Assembly: GCA_019322475.1 (NCBI GenBank)
Contig: JAHWIN010000080.1
Location: 1 to 5,384 of the forward strand
Origin: Candidatus Woesearchaeota archaeon
GTDB taxonomy: Archaea > Nanobdellota > Nanobdellia > Woesearchaeales > JACPBV01
Direction of reading: 5' to 3'
DNA: 5,384 nucleotides
The notes under the pieces are model-generated. The model was not told where the DNA came from, did no database searches, and saw nothing but the letters and a program-made list of their open reading frames with translations. This document shows positions 1 to 5,104 of the stretch, piece by piece. Each line of letters begins with the position of its first letter. Within the stretch, counting starts at the first letter, position 1. Position numbers and translations under genes: made by a program.

Positions 1-56
1 CAGGCATTCATGGCATGGCCAGGACGTCTTAGCTTGCGAAGCAGGGTAAGAGGTTA

Positions 57-73
57 GAAAAGCGAAGCTTTTC
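57..73. repeat. Perfect 7-bp hairpin with GAA loop
   Basis: GAAAAGC (57-63) and GCTTTTC (67-73) are perfect inverted repeats around a three-base GAA loop. It lies 8 bases before the larger hairpin at 82-120, so the two may belong to one folded RNA. Its function is unknown. Confidence 0.6.
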
Positions 74-81
74 AAAGCGAG

Positions 82-120
82 CTGACCATGTTCCTAAACA
101 GAGTTTAGGGTTATGGTCAG
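82..120. repeat. Long two-segment hairpin (8 bp + 7 bp, GTT/GTT internal loop)
   Basis: CTGACCAT (82-89) pairs with ATGGTCAG (113-120), and CCTAAAC (93-99) pairs with GTTTAGG (103-109). Between the two perfect stems is a symmetric internal loop with GTT on both strands, and the apical loop is AGA. Fifteen pairs with no error is well beyond chance in 39 bases. The layout (outer stem, symmetric 3x3 internal loop, inner stem, tiny loop) is the same as that of the hairpin at 5043-5101, although the sequences are unrelated. On the minus strand it lies 45 bases past the Cdc48 stop codon and is not followed by a T-run, so a classical terminator role is not supported. Confidence 0.7.
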
Positions 121-164
121 TGTAGTAGCATAGGATTTCTACGGGGCTTAAAATAGGCCTCTGA

Positions 165-2678
165 TCAGCCAAAATAGCTGGGCATCTCCTCTTTCATCTG
201 CTGCCCTTTTGCAGAGCTGAACTTCTTGCCTATCTCTTCATAAGCCTTCTCTATGTCTTTGGTGATAGAGGCCCTTACCTTCTTTATAGCCTCATCAAAG
301 AACTTAACTGTAATCTCCTTTGCTTTTATGTCCTTCCTAAGCGCTAATATGGCGGCTTCCCTGCATATCGCTTCTATGTCAGCTCCTGCATGCCCTTCAG
401 TTTTTTTAGCCAGGTCCTCAAGTGAAACACCCTTTAATGGCATCTTCTTCGTATGCACCTTAAATATCTCCAGCCTGCTCTTCTCATCAGGGACATTTAC
501 AAGTATTATCCTGTCAAACCTTCCGGGCCTTAAAAGTGAAGTATCTATTATATCGGGCCTGTTTGAAGCCGCAATTACCACAACATCCTGCATCTCCTCA
601 AGGCCGTCCATCTCTGTAAGCAGCTGGTTGACCACAGATTCTGTCACCCTTGACCCTGTATAAGCGCCTCTTTTAGGGGCCAATGAGTCTATCTCATCAA
701 AGAATATTATCGTAGGGGCAGTCTGCCTTGCTTTCTTAAACACCTCTCTTACAGCCTTCTCAGATTCCCCGACCCACTTGCTTAGCAGCTCAGGCCCTTT
801 GATGGATATGAAGTTAGCATCGCTTTCATTTGCAACTGCCTTTGCCAGAAGCGTTTTTCCTGTTCCGGGAGCCCCGTAAAGAAGTATCCCTTTCGGAGGT
901 TTTACCCCCATCCTTATGAAGCTTTCAGGGTGCTTTAAAGGCCATTCGACAGCCTCTATAAGCTCCTGCTTTACCCCTTCTAATCCTCCGATATCAGCCC
1001 ATTTGGTGCTTGGCTTTTCTATAAGGACCTCTCTTAATGCAGAAGGCCTTACGACCTTCAATGACTCCTTAAAAGCCTTCTGTGTGATCATCAGCTTTTC
1101 CAGCAGCTCTTTTGGGATAGCCTCTTCCTCCTTTAATTTCAGTTCAGGGAGAACCTTTCTTAAGATGATCATGGCAGACTCCTTTGCCAGTGCAGCAAGG
1201 TCTGCTCCTACAAAGCCATAGGTTATGTTAGCTACATCATCAAGGTCAATTATGTCAGGGTTGCTCAGTAGCTTTTGGATATATCCATACAGCTTCTCAG
1301 AATCTATCCCTTTGAACATATCATTCTTATCAGGATGCTCTTTAAGGTATTTTTGTATCCTGATCTCAAGGGCCTTTTTTGTTAGCTTGTTCTTGTTGAT
1401 AAGGCTGCTTATTGTAAAAAGAACCTGCCTGTATTGCTCCTCGACACCATCTATTTCCTTTATTCCGTGCTCTTTTGTATAAAGGGGCATATTCCTGGTA
1501 TGGATCTTCAGGATGTTCAGCCTGCCTTCCTTTGAAGGCACGCCTATCTCTATCTCCCTGTCAAACCTTCCGGGCCTTCTTAATGCAGGATCCAATATGT
1601 TGGGAACATTGGTAGCAGCAATCACTATGACCTTTCCTCTGCTCTGCAGCCCGTCCATGTTGGCCAGTAGTTGCGCTACAACCCTTCTTTCTACCTCGCC
1701 TCTTGTCTCTTCCCTTTTGCTTGCTATGGCATCTATCTCGTCTATAAATATTATCGAAGGGGCGTTTTTAGAGGCTTCTTCAAACTTCTTTCTTAGGTTT
1801 TCTTCGCTTTGGCCGTAATACTTGCTCATGATCTCAGGCCCGTTGATAAGTATGAAGTGTGAATTTGTCTCATTGGCAACAGCCTTTGCCAGAAGCGTTT
1901 TTCCTGTTCCGGGAGGCCCATGAAGCAGGACCCCTTTAGGGGGCTCTATCCCTAACCTTTCAAATATCTCCGGATGCTTTAATGGAAGCTCCACCATCTC
2001 CCTTACCTTTTTTATCTCTTCCTGCAGCCCCCCTATGTCCTCATAGGTTACCTCTAGCGTCTTCTCTTCCGTCACCTCTATAGCCTCAGGATTGAAGATT
2101 ATCTCGGTATGCTCGGATATTATCACTGCCTGTTTGGGGTTTGTCTCTGCAACAACAAACTTGATATCCCCAAACCCAAAACCCACAGAGCTTTCCTCGA
2201 AAAGCGCAGAAAAGACATCCTCAAAGAAAGGGTTGTCCATCATCGCAGTCCTTCTTCTTTTTGTACCGCCTAAGCTGACTATGTCTCCCTTGGTTACAGC
2301 CCTTCCAAGAAGCCCCTGCTTGAATATGTCTGGAGGTGCCCTTATCACGATACCTTTTTTTGCAGGCGCAATCACTATCTTCTTAGCTTCCTTCACCTGG
2401 CCTCTCCTTACCTTTACAAGCTCCCCTATGCCGGTCGTTGCATTCCTCCTTACGATCCCGTCAGCCCTTATGATATTAAGCCCTATGTCCCCGGGATAGG
2501 CCCTGTCTGCTATAGCCACAGTCTTCTTTTCCCCTTCTATCTCTACTATGTCTCCGGGCCGTATCCCTATCTGCTGCATAAAGCTGTTGTCTATCCTTAC
2601 GATGCCTTTGTTGACATCATCCTGTATAGCCTCAGCTACCTTAAGCTTTATCTCGTTTTCAGCCTTTTTCCTCTCCAT
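165..2678 (-). CDS. Cdc48/VAT-family AAA+ ATPase (protein unfoldase)
   Basis: This is an archaeal relative of p97/VCP: a cytoplasmic hexameric ATPase that threads substrate proteins through its pore, often for proteasomal degradation. In order it has an N-terminal substrate/adaptor-binding region (about 1-205), ring D1 (about 210-510) and ring D2 (about 555-800). D1 shows Walker A GPPGTGKT (254-261), Walker B ending in DEID (313-316), arginine fingers R368 and R371, and pore loop KYYG (286-289). D2 shows GAPGTGKT (602-609), DEID (661-664), R717 and R720, and KWVG (634-637). Both sites look active. These pore loops are of the VAT type. Residues about 401-476 are an extra, mostly helical segment in the D1 lid, where relatives go almost directly from HTRNMPL to the GFVGADL helix. 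The C-terminus ends in SYFG, reminiscent of the p97 LYG tail and HbYX-like proteasome-docking tails, with F in place of Y. The ATG at 2678 is preceded by GAGGG and a TATA box. Family assignment is very sure; the substrate is unknown. Confidence 0.97.
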   Translation of the reverse strand: MERKKAENEIKLKVAEAIQDDVNKGIVRIDNSFMQQIGIRPGDIVEIEGEKKTVAIADRAYPGDIGLNIIRADGIVRRNATTGIGELVKVRRGQVKEAKKIVIAPAKKGIVIRAPPDIFKQGLLGRAVTKGDIVSLGGTKRRRTAMMDNPFFEDVFSALFEESSVGFGFGDIKFVVAETNPKQAVIISEHTEIIFNPEAIEVTEEKTLEVTYEDIGGLQEEIKKVREMVELPLKHPEIFERLGIEPPKGVLLHGPPGTGKTLLAKAVANETNSHFILINGPEIMSKYYGQSEENLRKKFEEASKNAPSIIFIDEIDAIASKREETRGEVERRVVAQLLANMDGLQSRGKVIVIAATNVPNILDPALRRPGRFDREIEIGVPSKEGRLNILKIHTRNMPLYTKEHGIKEIDGVEEQYRQVLFTISSLINKNKLTKKALEIRIQKYLKEHPDKNDMFKGIDSEKLYGYIQKLLSNPDIIDLDDVANITYGFVGADLAALAKESAMIILRKVLPELKLKEEEAIPKELLEKLMITQKAFKESLKVVRPSALREVLIEKPSTKWADIGGLEGVKQELIEAVEWPLKHPESFIRMGVKPPKGILLYGAPGTGKTLLAKAVANESDANFISIKGPELLSKWVGESEKAVREVFKKARQTAPTIIFFDEIDSLAPKRGAYTGSRVTESVVNQLLTEMDGLEEMQDVVVIAASNRPDIIDTSLLRPGRFDRIILVNVPDEKSRLEIFKVHTKKMPLKGVSLEDLAKKTEGHAGADIEAICREAAILALRKDIKAKEITVKFFDEAIKKVRASITKDIEKAYEEIGKKFSSAKGQQMKEEMPSYFG

Positions 2679-2700
2679 TTTACCCTCTGGTGAACCGATT

Positions 2701-2712
2701 ATATTTTATAAA
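2701..2712 (-). promoter_or_regulatory. TATA box of the Cdc48 gene
   Basis: The minus strand reads TTTATAAAATAT here. Its centre is about 30 bases upstream of the ATG at 2678. With the usual archaeal spacing of about 26 bases, transcription should begin near 2682, leaving a leader of only a few bases. The GAGGG at 2687-2683 would then lie at or before the RNA start, so initiation is probably effectively leaderless. The rest of 2679-2801 holds no gene; a 7-base direct repeat ATAACTC (2778-2784 and 2797-2803) spans the end of the gene upstream. Confidence 0.65.
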
Positions 2713-2801
2713 TGTTTTGTTTACCTTCTATGGGGCAATAGAGGATAAGCTGATGTTTTTTGCTTTTTTCCCACCGGATAACTCTTATTTTTTAGAATAA
2801 C

Positions 2802-3122
2802 TCATATCCCCAGCTTCCTCCTTTCATTCTCATAATACTTGTGCTTGTCTAAGAATAATGCTACAAAATATTCATTCTTCCTCTTGGTAAGTATGGCCCG
2901 GAAATTGGTGTCCCTGAAACGCAATACAAAGCCCAACAGCCCCTTGATCCTGTCCGAGCTTAAAGGTATCGATTTGCCTTCCTTGCATTCCCTGACCCAT
3001 CCTATGAGCTGTTTTTGGCGGTTTTCTTTGAGATTATCAAATACCACATTGAAATGGCCCTCAAAACTGATCTTCCCCCCTGTTATCTCTTCGATCTTCT
3101 TTCTTGCTTCATCATGCAACAA
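2802..3122 (-). CDS. Small basic protein, weakly RelE/HigB-like; second gene of operon
   Basis: I do not recognise this 106-residue protein with certainty. It is strongly charged, with helices in the first 45 residues (DEARKKIEEI, then NLKENRQKQLIGWVREC). Residues 62-92 then look like consecutive beta strands rich in basic residues (R68, R70, R75, K80, R81, K82), and it ends in an aromatic/basic tail (KHKYYENERRKLGI). Helices followed by a sheet with basic residues and a C-terminal basic tail is the RelE-superfamily plan for ribosome-dependent RNases, but no single diagnostic motif is present. The start is TTG at 3122: GAGGTGAT (3135-3128) lies 5 bases upstream and matches the archaeal anti-Shine-Dalgarno almost fully, and no in-frame ATG is near. 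The gene overlaps the end of the nucleotidyltransferase-like gene by 11 bases, so the two are probably co-transcribed and translationally coupled. The CDS is well supported; the toxin reading is tentative. Confidence 0.75.
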   Translation of the reverse strand: MLHDEARKKIEEITGGKISFEGHFNVVFDNLKENRQKQLIGWVRECKEGKSIPLSSDRIKGLLGFVLRFRDTNFRAILTKRKNEYFVALFLDKHKYYENERRKLGI

Positions 3123-3984
3123 CCGCTATCACCTCTTTGTATGTTTGGTTGTAAATCTTCCAGTTCTCATAAATCTTCCGCCCCTTTTCCGGAGAGCTGT
3201 TTTTTTCTATGAATTTTTCTAATGTTTTCTTTAAAACTTCAATATTGTAAGCGTTTATTATCTTTGCGATCAAATACTTATTGATCACCTGGATAGGGTT
3301 CCTGCTTTTCCTTATCTTATCTGTGATGATCCTGAGCTGCATACTGTTAAGGATAACACTGTTAGATATGTATTCAAGCCTGACTATCAGATCCCTCAAT
3401 TCCTGCAGATAATCATCTTTTTGCATGATCAGGAGGATGACAATCTCATAAAGATTAAGCATATCACTTGCATCAAAATCCTCTTCGATTTTCATTTCCG
3501 CCTTAAAATTAGCTACGCTTATGGAACTTATCGTATGGAAAAAAAGGGTTTTCTCAACATCAGCAGGAAGGTAGTTGACATGAACTTTTCCATCCCTGTA
3601 ATCCTCCTTTCCATATTTTGATACGGCAAAGATGTCAATATCATTGTATTTTTCACCGTAAAGGAAAGATCCCGAGATAAGCATCTTCATGTTCCTGTGC
3701 TTCCTTGAATATGCCTTTAATAAAGATATAGCTCTATTCAGCCTGTCTTTCCTTATAAGCTCCTTTCCGCTTACCATTGTGTCGATTCCAACCAGTTCGA
3801 TCATCCCCTCTAATTTCTTTTTGATAAAATGGCTGTAATAATATCTTTCATTTTCTGAAAGTTTCTCAGCTTTAACCTTTTTTTTGAGGATATTGTAATA
3901 GTTCTCTGTAAAGATATACGGGACTAGATGGTCCTTTGCAATTTTTAGGTTTGCTAAAGTTATATAATCTTCTAATTTTCTCAT
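3112..3984 (-). CDS. Nucleotidyltransferase-like protein (Pol beta superfamily fold)
   Basis: This 290-aa protein probably transfers a nucleotide to an unknown target. The central part (about 97-145) carries the superfamily signature: the GS pair G105-S106 in LISGSFLYG, followed by D115 and D117 in NDIDIFAV, the usual metal-binding carboxylates. The third carboxylate, expected on a later strand, is not obvious: the candidate strand reads KVHVNYL with H135/N137, so activity may be altered or lost. Residues 1-95 and about 160-285 look mainly helical with many charged residues; no membrane segment or signal peptide is seen. No Rx4-6H HEPN motif is found in the C-terminal half. It is first in an operon with the 106-aa gene, overlapping it by 11 bases. 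The ATG at 3984 sits where transcription should begin from the TATA box at 4005-4017, so the mRNA is probably leaderless. Alternatives are an MNT-type antitoxin or a substrate-specific tailoring transferase. The fold call is fairly secure, the role is not. Confidence 0.8.
   Translation of the reverse strand: MRKLEDYITLANLKIAKDHLVPYIFTENYYNILKKKVKAEKLSENERYYYSHFIKKKLEGMIELVGIDTMVSGKELIRKDRLNRAISLLKAYSRKHRNMKMLISGSFLYGEKYNDIDIFAVSKYGKEDYRDGKVHVNYLPADVEKTLFFHTISSISVANFKAEMKIEEDFDASDMLNLYEIVILLIMQKDDYLQELRDLIVRLEYISNSVILNSMQLRIITDKIRKSRNPIQVINKYLIAKIINAYNIEVLKKTLEKFIEKNSSPEKGRKIYENWKIYNQTYKEVIAVVA
3128..3135 (-). promoter_or_regulatory. Strong Shine-Dalgarno deciding the TTG start at 3122
   Basis: The minus strand reads GAGGTGAT, complementary to the conserved archaeal 16S 3' end (AUCACCUC), followed by AGCGG and then TTG. 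The spacing of 5 bases is ideal. The site lies inside the last codons of the upstream gene. It supports a TTG start, in contrast to the ATG at 3115, which is out of frame and meets a stop after ten codons. Confidence 0.75.
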
Positions 3985-3986
3985 TT

Positions 3987-4004
3987 GGTATATTAGGATA
4001 TACC
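3987..4004. promoter_or_regulatory. Perfect dyad GGTATAT-n4-ATATACC, candidate operator
   Basis: A perfect 7-bp inverted repeat, GGTATAT (3987-3993) and ATATACC (3998-4004), has a TAGG spacer. It fills exactly the gap between the TATA box and the start codon/transcription start of the nucleotidyltransferase-like gene. A protein bound here would block RNA polymerase, so it fits an operator for autoregulation or for a nearby repressor. Neither operon protein shows an obvious DNA-binding domain, so the binder is unknown. Confidence 0.55.
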
Positions 4005-4017
4005 TATTTATATTTAA
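4005..4017 (-). promoter_or_regulatory. TATA box of the nucleotidyltransferase-like operon
   Basis: The minus strand reads TTAAATATAAATA, centred about 26 bases upstream of the ATG at 3984. That spacing places transcription start on the start codon itself, the pattern of leaderless archaeal genes. Confidence 0.65.
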
Positions 4018-4102
4018 GTGTTTTGGTTATTTGGTGTTCATACCAGAAGCAGGATAAAGGGGGATGTCTAGTAATAGATTGGTGGTGGGGTGATATAAAA
4101 AA

Positions 4103-4111
4103 TTTTAAATA
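4103..4111 (+). promoter_or_regulatory. TATA box of the HEPN-like gene
   Basis: TTTTAAATA is preceded by an A-rich stretch that could serve as the TFB-recognition element. Its centre (4107) is 26-28 bases before the ATG at 4135, which again predicts a leaderless transcript. It is divergent from the operon promoter about 90 bases away. Between the two (4018-4102) I see no further dyads. Confidence 0.65.
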
Positions 4112-4134
4112 GACTTGAAGACAACCCTTTTAAT

Positions 4135-4821
4135 ATGAAATTTTTTGAATATATTAAAAAAACTCTTTTACATTCAAATGATAATAAAGCAAAGGGGCTT
4201 TATTCAAAGTGTTATGATCATCATAATTTTGCAATGATTATAAACGAAAGAATAAAAAATGATTGCAATAAATTAGAAAATTCAGCTAAAGAAATCTTCG
4301 GAAGTATTAAAAAAAATAGAAAACCACCAATAAAATCTGCTAAAGATTCTATAGATGCTCTAGAATCACTGAAATTAGATTTAGAATCATTCTTTATTTT
4401 TGTTAGAGCTTTAATGGACGATATATGCAAGATTATAAAATTCCTAGTTGGGAATATAGAAAACAAACTTCCAGACAGTATGAATAAGCTCTTAAGGGGA
4501 GATTTCGAAGGCTTTAATAAATATTTTCATAGGGGGTTGAAAAGTGAACTATCATGGCTAGATGAATTTAGAGATAAAAGAGACAAACTTTTACATAAAT
4601 TACACGACATAGTGATAATAGGAGATAGTAGAGGTCTATCTTTTGATATTGGTACGCCAGGGGACAAGATGGGTACACAAGAAGCAACAAAAAATATAAA
4701 AGATTTTACAGAAGATATTATTTCAAAGATAGATCATTTGGAAAATACATTCTTAACAAGTAATATTAAAAAAATAAATGGAGAAGAAAACCTCAAGAAA
4801 ACCCCTCAAAACCCCCTTTAA
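4135..4821 (+). CDS. Helical protein with HEPN-type RxxxxH motif, function unknown
   Basis: I do not recognise this 228-aa protein by name. It looks all-helical. Residues 79-110 form an amphipathic/hydrophobic helix pair (SFFIFVRALMDDICKIIKFLV), and residues 139-160 contain EFRDKRDKLLHKLHDIV. There R149-x4-H154 matches the Rx4-6H catalytic motif of HEPN ribonucleases, and the pattern of a 'FxRALxD' helix followed later by 'RxxRxxLxH' recalls HEPN-like proteins found near defence and toxin genes. It is soluble, with no signal peptide. The last 15 residues are a low-complexity Lys/Pro/Asn tail written by an A/C-rich repeat. The gene is clearly more AT-rich than the Cdc48 gene, which suggests transfer. 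It is divergent from the nucleotidyltransferase-like operon, and nucleotidyltransferase plus HEPN is a known toxin-antitoxin pairing, though normally as an operon. The ATG at 4135 fits a leaderless start from the TATA box at 4103. The CDS is likely; HEPN is a motif-level guess. Confidence 0.75.
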   Translation: MKFFEYIKKTLLHSNDNKAKGLYSKCYDHHNFAMIINERIKNDCNKLENSAKEIFGSIKKNRKPPIKSAKDSIDALESLKLDLESFFIFVRALMDDICKIIKFLVGNIENKLPDSMNKLLRGDFEGFNKYFHRGLKSELSWLDEFRDKRDKLLHKLHDIVIIGDSRGLSFDIGTPGDKMGTQEATKNIKDFTEDIISKIDHLENTFLTSNIKKINGEENLKKTPQNPL

Positions 4822-4856
4822 ACTCAGAGAAAACCCCTAAAAACTATAGAAAAACC
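4786..4856 (+). repeat. A/C-rich imperfect repeats at and past the gene end
   Basis: GAAAACC occurs at 4786, 4797 and 4829, extended to the identical decamer GAAAACCCCT at 4797-4806 and 4829-4838, with a variant GAAAAACC at 4849-4856. Spacing is irregular (11, 32, 20). The repeats start inside the last codons of the HEPN-like gene and run through its stop, so the protein tail and 3' region may have grown by slippage. No T-rich terminator follows the gene. Confidence 0.5.
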
Positions 4857-4871
4857 ACCAAAAATAGAAAA

Positions 4872-4880
4872 TTTTATATA
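4872..4880 (+). promoter_or_regulatory. TATA box of the candidate small RNA
   Basis: TTTTATATA follows a purine-rich TAGAAAA that would suit a TFB-recognition element. It is centred 26-28 bases upstream of 4903-4904, the first paired base of the RNA's closing stem. A GTGTA/TACAC inverted repeat (4886-4897) and the palindrome CTTACGTAAG (4899-4908) lie between the box and the predicted start. Confidence 0.6.
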
Positions 4881-4903
4881 CAATGGTGTACATACACACT
4901 TAC

Positions 4904-4992
4904 GTAAGAGTTGCCTGGAGGAGCTGTGTGGATGCCGCAAGGCTTTAAAGCACAGCAAAATCGGGATTGCAGCGCAAGTTGCCCACTCTTAC
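4904..4992 (+). ncRNA. Candidate structured small RNA, family not recognised
   Basis: The ends pair perfectly: GTAAGAGT (4904-4911) with ACTCTTAC (4985-4992). Inside, GCTGTG (4923-4928) pairs with CACAGC (4951-4956), topped by GCC-GCAA-GGC (4934-4943) with a GNRA tetraloop. A second arm pairs GGG (4963-4965) with CCC (4982-4984) and TTGC (4967-4970) with GCAA (4974-4977). This gives a three-way junction of about 89 bases. A TATA box sits at the right distance for a start at 4902-4904, and the T-rich ACTTTCTTTTATTT (4993-5006) is a plausible termination signal. The segment stands out by its GC content from the very AT-rich flanks, typical of RNA genes in AT-rich archaea. An ACA triplet at 4991-4993 hints at an H/ACA guide RNA, but a proper pocket and a kink-turn are missing. 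It has no tRNA T-loop and no SRP or RNase P cores. Confidence 0.55.
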
Positions 4993-5006
4993 ACTTTCTT
5001 TTATTT
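4993..5006 (+). terminator. T-rich termination signal after the small RNA
   Basis: ACTTTCTTTTATTT directly follows the closing stem. Archaeal RNA polymerase terminates at T-rich tracts without needing a hairpin, so this would define the RNA 3' end at roughly 4995-5003. Confidence 0.45.
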
Positions 5007-5042
5007 GAATTCTAAAATCAATTTTTCAACCATTTCTAGTTT

Positions 5043-5101
5043 AAATCTGACGGGCAGAAATCCCCTTCATTTATGAATGGGGATGAATGCCCGTCTGATT
5101 T
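5043..5101. repeat. Long hairpin 1, IS200/IS605 right-end-like core
   Basis: The outer stem AAATC-T-GACGGGCA (5043-5056) pairs with TGCCCGTC-T-GATTT (5088-5101), 13 pairs with one T-T mismatch. A symmetric GAA/GAA internal loop (5057-5059 and 5085-5087) follows. The inner stem is ATCCCC/GGGGAT and TTCAT/ATGAA with a single bulged T (5078) and a TT loop. The CCCC-nnCATTTATGnn-GGGG core is like the hairpin at the right end of TnpB-bearing IS200/IS605 elements, which also forms part of TnpB guide RNA. No tnpA or tnpB is present, so if related this is a solo, MITE-like remnant. Confidence 0.65.
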
Positions 5102-5104
5102 CCT

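Larger units (their letters stand above)
1..164. other. Non-coding, hairpin-rich stretch downstream of the Cdc48 gene
   Basis: No convincing gene is seen here. The stretch looks less AT-rich than the intergenic DNA elsewhere in the window and is dense in inverted repeats: GCTT/AAGC at 32-42, GAAAAGC/GCTTTTC at 57-73, the two-segment hairpin at 82-120, and GGGGC/GCCTC at 143-161 with one G-T pair. It could be the 3' part of a structured RNA on the plus strand, a dispersed repeat, or the 3' untranslated region of the Cdc48 transcript. I do not recognise tRNA, 5S, SRP or RNase P signatures. The left edge is cut by the window, so the full extent is unknown. Confidence 0.5.

Noticed and set aside
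31..193. Minus-strand open stretch of about 50 codons overlapping the Cdc48 stop and the hairpins
   Set aside because: It has no start codon or ribosome-binding site, and most of it is formed by the inverted repeats. It is more likely untranslated.
253..2748. Several plus-strand open frames of 66-136 codons opposite the Cdc48 gene
   Set aside because: They are antisense shadows of a well-conserved gene, have Ser/Leu-rich compositions from reversed codons, and lack start signals.
2778..2803. Direct repeat ATAACTC as a regulator site
   Set aside because: Seven AT-rich bases repeated once, partly inside the end of a gene, are within chance expectation.
2839..3621. Plus-strand open frames opposite the two-gene operon
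   Set aside because: They lie antisense to genes supported by motifs, a Shine-Dalgarno and a TATA box, and have no promoter of their own.
4221..4466. 81-codon minus-strand frame inside the HEPN-like gene
   Set aside because: It is antisense to a gene with a clear leaderless promoter; the hydrophobic look comes from reversed AT-rich codons.
4883..4948. 21-codon ATG frame starting between the TATA box and the small RNA
   Set aside because: The ATG lies upstream of the predicted transcription start, and the RNA stems explain the sequence better.
4904..4993. tRNA, suggested by a 7-bp terminal stem plus an unpaired A
   Set aside because: There is no T-loop (TTCRA) five pairs before the acceptor strand and no proper D-arm or anticodon arm.
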